Program-made: the position numbers and the translations under genes | The notes under the pieces: model-generated | Told to the model about the DNA's origin: nothing | Database searches by the model: none | Seen by the model: the letters and a program-made list of their open reading frames with translations, nothing else | Shown: piece after piece, positions 27,255 through 35,513 of the stretch | Numbering within the stretch: the stretch's first letter is position 1 | Layout of the letters: each line of letters starts with the position of its first letter | Origin: Candidatus Villigracilis affinis | GTDB lineage: Bacteria > Chloroflexota > Anaerolineae > Anaerolineales > Villigracilaceae | Length of the DNA stretch: 64,000 nucleotides | Reading direction: 5' to 3' | Assembly (NCBI GenBank): GCA_016718275.1 | Contig: JADKEA010000019.1 | Span: 516,001-580,000, forward strand

Positions 27255-27614
27255 ATGCCTGAATACACTCCCATCCACTTTTACGATGAGCACATTGACG
27301 TAATTTTCAACACGCCGCCTGTGCATGAGAAAACTCCGCCCTGCCCGAATGGGATGATTTGGAATGGCAAAACCTTCCAAATCACCGAATCACTTTCTGA
27401 GTGGGTAGATTTTTCGCGGCGCGGGAAGATGGCTAATAACATGCGTCCCGAGCATGCGGCGGTTGCATCCACACGCGGGTCGTTGAATGTGGGTAAATTC
27501 TATTTTCAAGTAAAAGTGGATTCAGGCCAGATCTTTGAGATCTATTATGACCGCGCCATGAAAGGCGTGGATAGACGCAAAGGGGAATGGTTTTTGTATC
27601 GGGAGTTGGAATAA
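27255..27614 (+). CDS. DUF6504-like protein
   Basis: 119 aa from ATG 27255, the first ATG where conserved-looking sequence begins. The pattern of a short N-terminal strand, FIWxG-type GMIWNGKTFQITESLSEWVD, and the C-terminal KFYFQVKVDSGQIFEIYYDR ... GEWFLYREL fits the DUF6504 family as I know it: small proteins of unknown role, in actinobacteria often near DNA polymerase Y genes. That assignment is by eye. No ribosome site is obvious and the upstream sequence is suspect, so the N-terminus is uncertain. Confidence 0.6.
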   Translation: MPEYTPIHFYDEHIDVIFNTPPVHEKTPPCPNGMIWNGKTFQITESLSEWVDFSRRGKMANNMRPEHAAVASTRGSLNVGKFYFQVKVDSGQIFEIYYDRAMKGVDRRKGEWFLYRELE

Positions 27615-27617
27615 CTG

Positions 27618-27707
27618 AGTGCGTCGCACCAAACTCGACGAGAAAATGCCTGTCGAGTAGGTAATTCTGATTAATGGAAATCTCCCACCCGTCTGGTGCG
27701 ACGCACC
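27618..27707. repeat. MITE-like 90-bp element with GGTGCG palindromic ends (copy 1)
   Basis: The left end GTGCGTCGCACC (27619-27630) and right end GGTGCGACGCACC (27695-27707) are inverted copies, each nearly palindromic itself. Read on the minus strand, the interior aligns with the element at 39713-39802 (shared GACGGGTG.GAGATTT and TTAATCAG). It lies between two convergent genes. Confidence 0.7.
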
Positions 27708-27713
27708 CTTGCG

Positions 27714-28964
27714 CTACTCCTTCGTGATCAACCTCACCTGATTGTCATAGAAGAAATAATCCCACGCCCAGTTGAACATCACAAGAATTCTGTTGCGGAA
27801 GCCAACGATGCGGTAGATGTGCAGGAAGACCCAGATCACCCAGGCGATGAATCCGCTGAAGGAGATGCCGAAGATGCGCGCCACGGCGGCGTTGCGTCCA
27901 ATGGTGGCGAGCAGGCCAGGGTCTTTGTAATGGAAAGGCAGCGGTTCTTTGCCTTCGATCAGGCGGCGGATATTCTTCGCGGCGGCTTTGCCTTGCTGAA
28001 TGGCAACGGTCGAGAGCATGGGCAGGGGTTGACCATTTCCATTGACGAGAAAAGCGGCGTCGCCGATGACGAATGCGTCAGGAAACAGAGGCAGTTGCAG
28101 GCTTGGAGTGACGCGGACACGTCCCATGCTGGCTTGTTCCATGCCAAGCGAGTCAATGATCTCAGCCGCTTTCGCGCCAGCCGTCCAGATCAAGGTTTGC
28201 GTTTCGATGATTGACCCATCCCCCAGCGTCACACGCTGACCGTTGAAATCCTGCATCTTTGTATTCAAACGAATATCCACATTTTTATTACGCAAAAGTT
28301 TGAAGGTGGCCTCGCGCAATTCATCGGGATAGGCAGCAATCAGGCTGGGGCCAGCCTCCAAAAGAATGACCTGCGCGTCTTTGAGATCCAACCGCGGGAA
28401 ATCCTTTCGCATCACATGCGTGATGAGTTCGCTCAATGCCCCTGCTGTTTCCACACCTGTTGGCCCGCCACCCACGATGACAAAGGTGAGCTTGGCTTTG
28501 CGCTTTTCGGCATCGCCTTCGTGGCTGGCCTGCTCGAACATGGACAGCAAGTGGTTGCGCGTTTTCACTGCGGTATCAAGGTCTTTGAGCTGCAGGCCAT
28601 ACTCTTCAAGCGTATCAAAGCCGAAGAAATTTGTGCGCGCGCCTGCTGAGATGACCAGATAATCAAAGGCGATGACAGAGCCGTTGAGCCTGATGTATTT
28701 TTCGTTGAGGTCAACCTCTGTCACCTCGCCCATTTGGAAGGCGAGATTTTTTTGTTTGCGAAAGATGGTGCGGACAGGCTGGGCAATTTGCGAAGGCAGC
28801 AAGCCCGCAATGGCAACCTGATACAGCAAAGGTTGAAAGAGGTGATGATTATTTTTGTCTATCAGCGTGATACGCGCACGCGCTTTTGCAAGTCCACGCG
28901 CGGTTTCGAGTCCTGCGAATCCTGCGCCAATGATGACGATATGGGGGAGTAGAGTTGTGTTCAT
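27714..28964 (-). CDS. ndh: Type II NADH dehydrogenase (NDH-2)
   Basis: 416 aa flavoprotein transferring electrons from NADH to quinone without proton pumping, at the cytoplasmic membrane face. FAD-binding GxGxxG is HIVIIGAGFAGLETARGL; the NADH-binding dinucleotide fold is VIVGGGPTGVETAG; the second FAD contact is DAFVIGDAAFL. NDH-2-typical NHHLFQPLLYQVA is present. The C-terminus (about 365-416) has hydrophobic/amphipathic helices (SGFIAWVIWVFLHIYRIVGF) that anchor it to the membrane. It is monocistronic. With the heme A synthase gene it points to a respiratory chain. Confidence 0.93.
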   Translation of the reverse strand: MNTTLLPHIVIIGAGFAGLETARGLAKARARITLIDKNNHHLFQPLLYQVAIAGLLPSQIAQPVRTIFRKQKNLAFQMGEVTEVDLNEKYIRLNGSVIAFDYLVISAGARTNFFGFDTLEEYGLQLKDLDTAVKTRNHLLSMFEQASHEGDAEKRKAKLTFVIVGGGPTGVETAGALSELITHVMRKDFPRLDLKDAQVILLEAGPSLIAAYPDELREATFKLLRNKNVDIRLNTKMQDFNGQRVTLGDGSIIETQTLIWTAGAKAAEIIDSLGMEQASMGRVRVTPSLQLPLFPDAFVIGDAAFLVNGNGQPLPMLSTVAIQQGKAAAKNIRRLIEGKEPLPFHYKDPGLLATIGRNAAVARIFGISFSGFIAWVIWVFLHIYRIVGFRNRILVMFNWAWDYFFYDNQVRLITKE

Positions 28965-29059
28965 AGTGCCTCAGATCTAAAAAGTGATTTATTTCACAAT
29001 TATTATAACCAAAACTGTCTTATTTGTAAATAATTTCACGATAGGAAGTTAGTACTGGA

Positions 29060-29086
29060 TGGAACGCGGACTTAGTCCGCGTTCCA
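29060..29086. repeat. 27-bp palindrome, REP-like
   Basis: GGAACGCGGACT (29061-29072) and AGTCCGCGTTCC (29074-29085) are perfect inverted copies around a single T, with T/A flanks also pairing. It lies in the gap before the gene at 29187. No T-run follows, so it is not a standard terminator; it resembles extragenic palindromes. Confidence 0.6.
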
Positions 29087-29186
29087 CGTCTACCCAGATA
29101 GCAAATGAAAATCCCTGAGAGGCTTTGTTAGCGCCTGCGAGCCTTCCCCCATGAAAATCGAAACATCAAAATTTCTGGAGGACAAA

Positions 29187-30029
29187 ATGAAAAACATCTT
29201 TTCCATCATGCCTGACTTTCTGCGCAACCCTGATGAATTTTTCAGAAGCATTCAGCGTAACGAAGATGTCAACGCCAAAGCTTGGACATTAAGCCTGGTG
29301 GCGCTTTTTTCTTTCATGGTCTATGGCTTCATGGTAGGGCTTGCCAAGGAACCGTTACAAGCGGTTTCAGCAGCGGTCAAAGTTCCGATTCTATTTCTCT
29401 CCACCATGTTGTTTTGTTTGCCCGCGTTGTACTTCTTTTCGCTGGCATTGCTGGGGACGCCATTGAAATTTATGCAGGTTCTCGCCGTGGTGCTTTCAGG
29501 CATCAGTGTTACGGCATTTCTCCTGCTTGGTCTCGCGCCCATTACGTTGTTCTTCGTATTGACCTCCACCAATTACGAATTCTTTCAGTTGCTGGCTGTG
29601 GCGTTCGTTGGTATCAGCGCATGGATTGGTGTGTACTTTCTCTGGCGCGGCATGACCCTTGTCGAAACAACCCGTGATGATGCGATGAAGGTCATTGGCA
29701 AACGTATTTTGTTTTTGTGGATTCTGCTCTACGGTTTCGTTGGCACGCAAATGACCTGGCGGCTAAGTCCATTTATCGGCAAGCCCGAAGACCCGTTCTA
29801 TTTCGTCCGCCCTTCCCGTGATAACTTTTACATGGATGTTGTCCATGCCCTCGAAGGCGCGTTTCAGATCCCCGTTGCACGAGCTGAGTGGGTGACCCCG
29901 GTGATCTTCGGCAGTTTGTGCGTTGTTTCGCTGGGATTCGTTTTCTTCGCTGGCGGAATGATGATGGGAAATATGACACGCCGCCCTGCTCCCAAAGTGG
30001 ATACAATGCCTGTTTCAAGTGCGGATTGA
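29187..30029 (+). CDS. Polytopic membrane protein of unknown function (Yip1-like layout)
   Basis: 280 aa from ATG 29187, which has GGAGGA 6 bases upstream; an ATG at 29151 lacks one. About six hydrophobic helices follow a soluble start (FLRNPDEFFRSIQRNEDVNA, a Yip1/YIP-type lead-in). Conserved-looking extracytoplasmic motif WRLSPFIGKPEDPFYFVRP and a C-terminal helix ending AGGMMMGNM are seen. Similar membrane proteins occur in Chloroflexota and Bacteroidetes without known role. It is convergent with the MBL gene at 30096. Confidence 0.65.
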   Translation: MKNIFSIMPDFLRNPDEFFRSIQRNEDVNAKAWTLSLVALFSFMVYGFMVGLAKEPLQAVSAAVKVPILFLSTMLFCLPALYFFSLALLGTPLKFMQVLAVVLSGISVTAFLLLGLAPITLFFVLTSTNYEFFQLLAVAFVGISAWIGVYFLWRGMTLVETTRDDAMKVIGKRILFLWILLYGFVGTQMTWRLSPFIGKPEDPFYFVRPSRDNFYMDVVHALEGAFQIPVARAEWVTPVIFGSLCVVSLGFVFFAGGMMMGNMTRRPAPKVDTMPVSSAD

Positions 30030-30052
30030 AGTCTGCATTCTGAAAATAAAAA

Positions 30053-30082
30053 GCCCTCCCGCTTCTTTCTACGGGAGGGCTG
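30053..30082 (-). terminator. Terminator of the galE-MBL operon
   Basis: AGCCCTCCCG (30053-30062) and CGGGAGGGCT (30073-30082) form a 10-bp stem; on the minus strand it is followed by TTTTTATTTTC. Confidence 0.85.
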
Positions 30083-30095
30083 ATTCTGGTCTCGG

Positions 30096-30782
30096 TCATG
30101 ATCCAAACTTTGAGATTTCCTGCTCCATTACTTCAGCAGGGAAATCCATGCCGTGAGCGGGATACACGCGTTTGATTCCCATCGGCAAAATTTTCTTCCA
30201 GCTTTGCACCACAAGGTTGATGTCATCTGCCAGCACAGGCAGACCTGGTGTGAGGCGCAGGTACCAATCGTTCATTGCCATGTCGCCCACGATCGCGTCG
30301 CCTGAATCGAGCAGGATGCTCGAATGCCCCATCGAGTGACCTGGCGTGTAAACCACTTTCCCTGGAATACCATACTCAGCCAGCGACATGCCGTTGTCAT
30401 CCAGCACCATGTCCACTTTGATCTTTGGCAGATGCGGATGAAGCAGTGCCTTGGCTGATGCCGCCATCATTCGCCCATACGGAGTTGTGCCAGCAGGGAA
30501 GGGCGGTTCGCCTGTCTCGACCATGAACTGGTCCCGTCCATGAATAGCGACCTTCGCCCCAGTCATCTCGCGGATATCGCTCAGACAGGTGATGTGGTCC
30601 CAATGCCCGTGTGTGAGCAGGATCAAGTCAATAGATTTTGGGTCAACGCCAAGGTTCTTCATGCCGCGCACAAAAGCGGATGTGCCGCCCCATGCACCCG
30701 CGTCAACGAGAATTGTCCGCTCGCCGCGGAGCAGGAAGCAATTGCAAATTCCAACTGGGATGCGGTGAAAAGTAAAAGGCAT
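30096..30782 (-). CDS. Metallo-beta-lactamase fold hydrolase
   Basis: 228 aa from ATG 30782. The stop of galE and this start share an A (TAATG), which fixes the start and implies translational coupling. Zinc ligands are in LLTHGHWDHITC (HxHxDH), PGHSMGHSS, VGDMAMNDWYL and PAHGMDF. It is a glyoxalase-II-like hydrolase with unknown substrate; the pairing with galE hints at an envelope or sugar metabolism role but is not decisive. Confidence 0.85.
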   Translation of the reverse strand: MPFTFHRIPVGICNCFLLRGERTILVDAGAWGGTSAFVRGMKNLGVDPKSIDLILLTHGHWDHITCLSDIREMTGAKVAIHGRDQFMVETGEPPFPAGTTPYGRMMAASAKALLHPHLPKIKVDMVLDDNGMSLAEYGIPGKVVYTPGHSMGHSSILLDSGDAIVGDMAMNDWYLRLTPGLPVLADDINLVVQSWKKILPMGIKRVYPAHGMDFPAEVMEQEISKFGS

Positions 30783-31759
30783 TATTTCTCGTACCCGTTC
30801 GGATGCGATGTGTGCCACTCCCATGCGCTGGAGAGGATTTCCTGCATGTTGGTGTGGGTGGGTTTCCAGCCGAGTTCGCTTATGATCTTCTTCGGTGAAG
30901 CGACCAATCGCGCTGAGTCGCCTGGGCGGCGCGGAGATTCAACTGTCGGGATGGCGTGACCGGTTACTTGTCTTGCCGTATCGATCACCTCGCGGACGGA
31001 GAATCCGTTTCCGCTGCCGATGTTGTAGATCATCTTATCTTTGGATTCCAATGCACCCAAGGCAAGGATGTGCGCCGAAACCAGATCCGCGATGTGAATG
31101 TAGTCACGGATGCAGGTGCCATCAGGAGTGGGATAGTCCGTGCCGAAGATGGTGGCAGACTCAGCCTGCCCAAGTGCGATCTGCAACACGCGCGGAATGA
31201 GATGTGACTCGGGTTGGTGTGCTTCACCGCGCCCGGGTAACGCTCCGCAGGCGTTGAAGTAACGAAGCGCTGCGAAATGTAATCCGTGGATGCTGCGATA
31301 CCATTCGAGCGCCTGTTCGGTCATCAACTTGGTGTGGCCGTAGACATTGGTCGGCCCGATGGGGGATTCTTCAGTCAATGGCTCTTCGCTGGATTGATAG
31401 ACTGCGGCGGTGGAAGAGAACACAAGCTTTTTTACTCCAGCTTGAACGGCGGTTTCCATCAATTGCAAGGAGTTGGTGAAGTTATTGCGAAAGAATTTGC
31501 CAGGATCCTTCATGCTTTCGCCTGCTTCGATGAATGCGGCAAAGTGCATGACGGCGTCAAATTTTTGGGAAAGGAGGGCTTCGGCAAGCGAATGGCTGTC
31601 ATCCAATGAGGCGTGGATGAAATTTGCGCCTGTAGGAACTGCAGCGCGATGGCCTGTAATAAGCGAGTCATACACCGTGACGGAATGACCAGCCTGGATG
31701 AGGGCTTCGGCTGTGGCAGATCCAATGTAACCCGCGCCGCCTGTGATAAAGATTTTCAT
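30782..31759 (-). CDS. galE: UDP-glucose 4-epimerase
   Basis: 325 aa extended-SDR enzyme interconverting UDP-glucose and UDP-galactose for glycan synthesis. Start ATG 31759 has AGGAGC upstream and opens with MKIFITGGAGYIGSATAEAL (NAD-binding GxxGxxG). Catalytic residues are seen as FSSTAAVY (Ser/Thr) and YGHTKLMTE (YxxxK). ALRYFNACGA is the GalE signature near the substrate site. Coupled to the downstream MBL gene by the TAATG overlap; the upstream esterase gene ends 39 bases before. Confidence 0.93.
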   Translation of the reverse strand: MKIFITGGAGYIGSATAEALIQAGHSVTVYDSLITGHRAAVPTGANFIHASLDDSHSLAEALLSQKFDAVMHFAAFIEAGESMKDPGKFFRNNFTNSLQLMETAVQAGVKKLVFSSTAAVYQSSEEPLTEESPIGPTNVYGHTKLMTEQALEWYRSIHGLHFAALRYFNACGALPGRGEAHQPESHLIPRVLQIALGQAESATIFGTDYPTPDGTCIRDYIHIADLVSAHILALGALESKDKMIYNIGSGNGFSVREVIDTARQVTGHAIPTVESPRRPGDSARLVASPKKIISELGWKPTHTNMQEILSSAWEWHTSHPNGYEK

Positions 31760-31798
31760 TGATGCTCCTGAATTCAGTTTCAATAAAAGAATTATATC

Positions 31799-32698
31799 TT
31801 ATTGTTCGGTCGGCTCTTTTTGCCATTGTTTGACATACCAAAGCATATATTCGTCCACATGCGCGCTCCAGTAGGTTTCGGTGTGATCTCCGGAATAGAG
31901 ATGGAACTCGTGGATGTAACTGTTTTGGGTGAGGATTTCCTCGAACAGAAGGGCGCGTGAGAGTTCCATGTCGGCATCGCCGATGTCGATCCAAAGGCGT
32001 GGATGATTCTCTTCCGGTGTGGCCTTGATGATCATGTCCAAATAAGGTGCGTTGTCTTTGAAAATAGCGGGGGAGTGCAGGCCCATTGCCCCAAACAAGT
32101 CGGGGTGTTCGAAGCCGAGTTGTACCGCCCAGCCGCCGCCGCGTGAAAGTCCGCCGATGGAACGGTTGGCACGGTCTGTCAGGGTGCGGTAGTTTTCGTC
32201 CACGTATGGGATGAGAGCATTGATGAAGCGGTCGCCGAAGCCTGAGCCTGCTTCCACATTCCAATAACGGTCATCGGGGAAAACGACGATGAATGGGGTC
32301 GCCATTTCGTTTTGGATAAGTTGGTCAGCCATGCTTGGCACACCCAATCGCACCCATTGATCCTGGGTATAGGTCTGTCCGTGGAGCAGGTAAAGCACTG
32401 GAAAGCGGGCTTCGCTGTCATGATCGTAACACGGGGGCAGGTAGATGATGAATTGTTGCGGAGGTTTTGTGGTCGAGACGACATCCTGTTTGAGGACGCC
32501 GGGTTTTGCAAGGCAGTTTTCCGGGGTGGGGGTGGCGGGAACTGGTAAAGAAGTCTCTGTGGCTGGAGCTGTGGCTGTGAATGGAAGCACTGTTTGGGTG
32601 GGGATTATTTCATTTTTTGGCTGGCAGGCTGAAAGTCCGAAGAGAAGCGCGAGAATGGCAAAAAAAAGAGTTCCTTGACGGGTTATCATTCTTCGCAT
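31799..32698 (-). CDS. Esterase D-type lipoprotein (alpha/beta hydrolase)
   Basis: 299 aa from ATG 32698 (ATGs at 32716 and 32689 are alternatives; the first would start inside the spacer to the tRNA). A lipoprotein signal FFAILALLFGLSAC is followed by a Pro/Thr linker. The alpha/beta-hydrolase core shows FPVLYLLHGQTYTQDQW, nucleophile elbow GGLSRGGGWAVQLG and C-terminal HxxxxW-type YSGDHTETYWSAHV, matching the putative esterase (Esterase D/Fes) family. It probably acts outside the membrane on acylated or feruloylated carbohydrates. Upstream on this strand GAGTATAATG contains a TATAAT that may be its promoter. Confidence 0.85.
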   Translation of the reverse strand: MRRMITRQGTLFFAILALLFGLSACQPKNEIIPTQTVLPFTATAPATETSLPVPATPTPENCLAKPGVLKQDVVSTTKPPQQFIIYLPPCYDHDSEARFPVLYLLHGQTYTQDQWVRLGVPSMADQLIQNEMATPFIVVFPDDRYWNVEAGSGFGDRFINALIPYVDENYRTLTDRANRSIGGLSRGGGWAVQLGFEHPDLFGAMGLHSPAIFKDNAPYLDMIIKATPEENHPRLWIDIGDADMELSRALLFEEILTQNSYIHEFHLYSGDHTETYWSAHVDEYMLWYVKQWQKEPTEQ

Positions 32699-32702
32699 TA
32701 TA
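32673..32702 (+). promoter_or_regulatory. Sigma70-type promoter of the tRNA-Pro gene
   Basis: TTGACG (32673-32678), an 18-base spacer, and TATACT (32697-32702). Expected transcription start near 32709, 11 bases before the tRNA. The same bases read AGTATAAT on the minus strand, in front of the esterase gene. Confidence 0.65.
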
Positions 32703-32719
32703 CTCGTCCAGTTCATTTG

Positions 32720-32794
32720 ATCGGGGCGTGGCGCAGTCCGGCTAGCGCGCTTGCTTTGGGAGCAAGAGGCCGTAGGTTCGAATCCTATCGCCCC
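32720..32794 (+). tRNA. tRNA-Pro (UGG)
   Basis: 75 bases that fold as a cloverleaf: acceptor CGGGGCG/CGCCCCG, D stem GCGC/GCGC, anticodon stem CTTGC/GCAAG with loop TTTGGGA giving anticodon TGG, and T arm GTAGG-TTCGAAT-CCTAT. The first base C and the TGG anticodon fit proline. CCA is not encoded (ACAAAA follows). Confidence 0.97.
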
Positions 32795-32804
32795 GACAAA
32801 ACCT

Positions 32805-32864
32805 GCAGAGACACAGGGACACGGAGGTAACTTCTCTGTGACTTGTGTCTCTGTAAATTTAACC
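32805..32864. repeat. Intergenic degenerate inverted repeat (CAGAGACACAGGGACACGG word)
   Basis: AGAGACACAGGG near 32809 and TGTGTCTCTG near 32850 are partly inverted copies. The phrase is the reverse complement type of that at 24946 and belongs to a class of short repeated words between genes of this window. Confidence 0.4.
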
Positions 32865-32897
32865 CGCGTGTGTTAAAATTACTCAAAAGGAACTCCC

Positions 32898-33200
32898 ATG
32901 GCAAAAAAGATAGATGGTGTGATCGAAGCAGTTCGCTATAAAAACGGACAGATCGTGCTTGTGCGTGCCTATGAACGGCGCGGCCCGACATTTTCAGATC
33001 GTGTTTTGCTGGAACGCAAAACGCTTTTGGAACGATTGAAAAAGGGCCAGCAATATATTACCGGCTCGCGTGAGGAGTTGCTTGCCAGTACGTTCAAAAA
33101 CGGCAAGTCTGTATTGCTTGTCACCCAGGATGGACATGACCTGCTTGCCACGAATGCAAATGCCACCCGTGACGAGCTTGAGGATGCACCTCTTTTCTAA
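32898..33200 (+). CDS. Conserved hypothetical protein, 100 aa
   Basis: Small soluble protein with no recognised domain. The start follows AAAAGGA. Sequence is strand-rich and basic at the start (GVIEAVRYKNGQIVLVRAYE), then RKTLLERLKKGQQYITGSRE and a final strand KSVLLVTQDGHDLL. There is no signal peptide. It is 12 bases upstream of the NERD-like gene, so the two probably form an operon. Confidence 0.65.
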   Translation: MAKKIDGVIEAVRYKNGQIVLVRAYERRGPTFSDRVLLERKTLLERLKKGQQYITGSREELLASTFKNGKSVLLVTQDGHDLLATNANATRDELEDAPLF

Positions 33201-33212
33201 AAGTGGATTTCA

Positions 33213-34130
33213 ATGAAGATCATTGATAAGACTCCGTTACAAGATGCCAGTGGAAATATCAACCCGATTGCCCGTGTTCAGGGAACACTGAAATATGGGT
33301 TGAGTTGGTTTGCCGAGCTGGAGGCCCAAAAGGCGGTGATCACCCAATTGGATCGCCTGCTCGAGAAGGGCTTTGTGCTGATCCGTAATTTCACATTGCC
33401 GAATAGTGAGATCGTGATCCCTATCATTTTGATCGGCGCGGGGGGAATCTGGGTCATTTATGTAACGAAGGAAAAGGGAAGTTTCGAAGCGAAGGGCGAT
33501 CAGTGGAATACGCTCGATAACAATGGACGTGCCCAGCCCGCCCCGATCAATTTCATCGGCCGTGTTGCGCAATTGACCACCGCTTTGCAGAAGTACCTGA
33601 AGATCCAAAAAATCGAACTGCCCAGCCCACTCGAAGCGGTATTGATCGCCGCCGACCCCGGCGCGCAGATCGAATCTGTGCGGCCGATTGCGCGCGTGGT
33701 GCGCAGCGATGCGATCAAGCAATTCGCAACCTCGCTTTTGCAGGCACGTCCCGTCTGGCGTACCGATTTTATTCACGAACTTGCCGACCGCATCATCGAT
33801 CCCACCCCGCCCGCTGAATTGGAACCTGTCAAATCAGGTTCGCCTGAGTCTGGGCTGCGCTCGCAAGGCGGCTTTGATGAATCAGCGCAGGGATTTAACG
33901 CAAATGATCTCGGCTTTGATTTTGAAGACGGCACAGCACAACCTGCTTCACAGAATTCAAACATACCCAACCCGCAACAGCCTCTTCCAGCCTCGCGCTC
34001 AAAACCTGCGGCGCCGAAAAAGGGTCTGATGGGTTTGGGGAATACACAAATTGTTTTGCTGGCTGGTATGTTGATCGTGGAATGCTGTGTCCTGATCGGA
34101 TTCGGCGTCCTTCTTTACACCAGCCTATAA
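33213..34130 (+). CDS. NERD-like domain protein with C-terminal membrane anchor
   Basis: 305 aa. Residues about 40-140 resemble the NERD (nuclease-related) domain: FVLIRNFTLPNSEIVIPIIL, GGIWVIYVTKEKGSFEAKGD followed by W. In active NERD domains the strand carries Asp (IDHVVV) and a K in ETK; here the Asp position reads I (IPIILIG) while TKEKG keeps the Lys, so catalysis is questionable. After a Ser/Pro/Gln-rich linker a single membrane helix (about 280-303, IVLLAGMLIVECCVLIGFGV) ends the protein. Role unknown; the glycosyltransferase gene follows within 6 bases. Confidence 0.65.
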   Translation: MKIIDKTPLQDASGNINPIARVQGTLKYGLSWFAELEAQKAVITQLDRLLEKGFVLIRNFTLPNSEIVIPIILIGAGGIWVIYVTKEKGSFEAKGDQWNTLDNNGRAQPAPINFIGRVAQLTTALQKYLKIQKIELPSPLEAVLIAADPGAQIESVRPIARVVRSDAIKQFATSLLQARPVWRTDFIHELADRIIDPTPPAELEPVKSGSPESGLRSQGGFDESAQGFNANDLGFDFEDGTAQPASQNSNIPNPQQPLPASRSKPAAPKKGLMGLGNTQIVLLAGMLIVECCVLIGFGVLLYTSL

Positions 34131-34136
34131 ATTACT

Positions 34137-34868
34137 TTGACAACTCCCTTTCTGTCCATCATTATCCCGGCTTATAACGAAGAGAGCCGCCTGCCTCGTA
34201 CTCTGGAGCGGGTCTTTGTGTTCCTTAAAACACAACCCTTTTCCTCGGAGATCATTGTCGTGGAGAATGGAAGTTCCGACCGTACACTGGAAGTAGCGCA
34301 CGAGTTTTCAGAACACCATCCCAACATGAACATCATCCGCGAAGAGAAGCGCGGCAAAGGAAATGCGGTGCGGCGCGGTATGTTGGAAGCGCGCGGCGAA
34401 TATCGGTTTATCTGCGACGCCGATCTTTCCATGCCTATTGAAGAGGTTCAAAAATTCCTTCCGCCCGCGATCGAAGATTTCGATCTTGCGATCGGGTCGC
34501 GCGAAGCACCGGGAGCCATTCGCTACAACGAACCCTCCTACCGTCACTGGGGTGGACGCGCCATCAACCTGCTTATTCGCCTGTTGATCCTGCCTGGCTT
34601 GAACGATACCCAATGCGGCTTTAAATGTTTTCGCGCCGATGTGGTCGAAGATCTTTTTCCGCGCCAGACGTTGATGGGCTGGTCTTTCGATATCGAACTC
34701 CTTTATCTTGCGCGTCGAAAACGACTGCGCATCAAGGAAATCCCCATCCATTGGTATTTCGATCCCGATAGCAAGGTAAGCGCCGTGCGCGATGCCCTGC
34801 GCATGATCGGCGACATTTTCCAAATTCACTTAAACTCGGCGCGCGGCCGCTATGATCTCAAGCCCTGA
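34137..34868 (+). CDS. Family 2 glycosyltransferase, dolichyl-phosphate glucosyltransferase-like
   Basis: 243 aa, TTG start at 34137. GT-A fold motifs: FLSIIIPAYNEESRLPRTL, VVENGSSDRTLE, and the DxD-type CDADLSMPIEE. The downstream GSREAPGAI and CGFKCFRAD match the Alg5/DPG-synthase-like subgroup that transfers glucose or mannose to polyprenyl phosphate at the membrane. There are no transmembrane helices. The 3' end overlaps the RNase HII gene by 17 bases. Confidence 0.88.
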   Translation: MTTPFLSIIIPAYNEESRLPRTLERVFVFLKTQPFSSEIIVVENGSSDRTLEVAHEFSEHHPNMNIIREEKRGKGNAVRRGMLEARGEYRFICDADLSMPIEEVQKFLPPAIEDFDLAIGSREAPGAIRYNEPSYRHWGGRAINLLIRLLILPGLNDTQCGFKCFRADVVEDLFPRQTLMGWSFDIELLYLARRKRLRIKEIPIHWYFDPDSKVSAVRDALRMIGDIFQIHLNSARGRYDLKP

Positions 34869-35469
34869 CCTTTCACATGAACAGGAATTATGGCCTGCCT
34901 ATAAATACATTGCTGGATTGGATGAAGCCGGGCGCGGTGCACTCGCTGGACCGGTCTGCGTTGGTGCAGTGATCCTGTCCGATGACGACCCGCATCTGAC
35001 TCAAACCTTGAGCGGGGTCCATGATTCCAAACAGTTGACTCCCCGTAAACGCCACCAACTTACACCGCGCATCAAAGAAACCGCCCTCACCTGGGGCATC
35101 GGCCTCGCCTCGGCTGATGAGATCGATGAACTGGGAATTGTCCCTGCCACACGGCTGGCCGCTAATCGCGCAATTGAAGCACTTTCCATCTTTCCTGAAT
35201 TCCTATTAACCGATTTTCGTCTTGAACTCCCCGAACTGGGCGTTTCACAGGCCGCACTCGTCAAGGGCGACCAGCGTTCCTTGAGCATCGCTGCCGCATC
35301 CATCCTCGCAAAGACCGCCCGCGATGACTTGATGCGCGAACTTGATTCCCAATACCCCAACTACAGGCTGGGGATTCACAAGGGATATGGAACCTTGTCC
35401 CATCGCAGGGCGATCATACAGCTTGGCTTTTCCCCCATTCACCGCAAAACATTTCAATTAAAAAAATAA
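34852..35469 (+). CDS. rnhB: Ribonuclease HII
   Basis: 205 aa, cleaves RNA in RNA-DNA hybrids including single misincorporated ribonucleotides. The catalytic Asp-Glu pair is in YIAGLDEAGRGALAGPVCVG; further acidic residues lie in HDSKQLTPRKR and the LLTDFRLE strand, with SIAAASILAKTARDD and HKGYGTLSHRRA as family signatures. Start ATG 34852 overlaps the preceding gene. A strong terminator follows at 35466. Confidence 0.95.
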   Translation: MISSPDLSHEQELWPAYKYIAGLDEAGRGALAGPVCVGAVILSDDDPHLTQTLSGVHDSKQLTPRKRHQLTPRIKETALTWGIGLASADEIDELGIVPATRLAANRAIEALSIFPEFLLTDFRLELPELGVSQAALVKGDQRSLSIAAASILAKTARDDLMRELDSQYPNYRLGIHKGYGTLSHRRAIIQLGFSPIHRKTFQLKK

Positions 35470-35505
35470 ACTCCAAAATCACCAGATTTTGGAGTTTATT
35501 TTTTT
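35466..35505. terminator. Bidirectional terminator after rnhB
   Basis: ATAAACTCCAAAATC (35466-35480), loop ACCA, GATTTTGGAGTTTAT (35485-35499), then TTTTTTTG; the A-run before the stem serves the convergent minus-strand gene at 35514. Confidence 0.93.
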
Positions 35506-35513
35506 GTTTCAGA

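Noticed and set aside
29060..29086. Terminator of the NDH-2 or membrane protein gene
   Set aside because: The palindrome is in the upstream regions of both neighbours and has no T-run on either strand.
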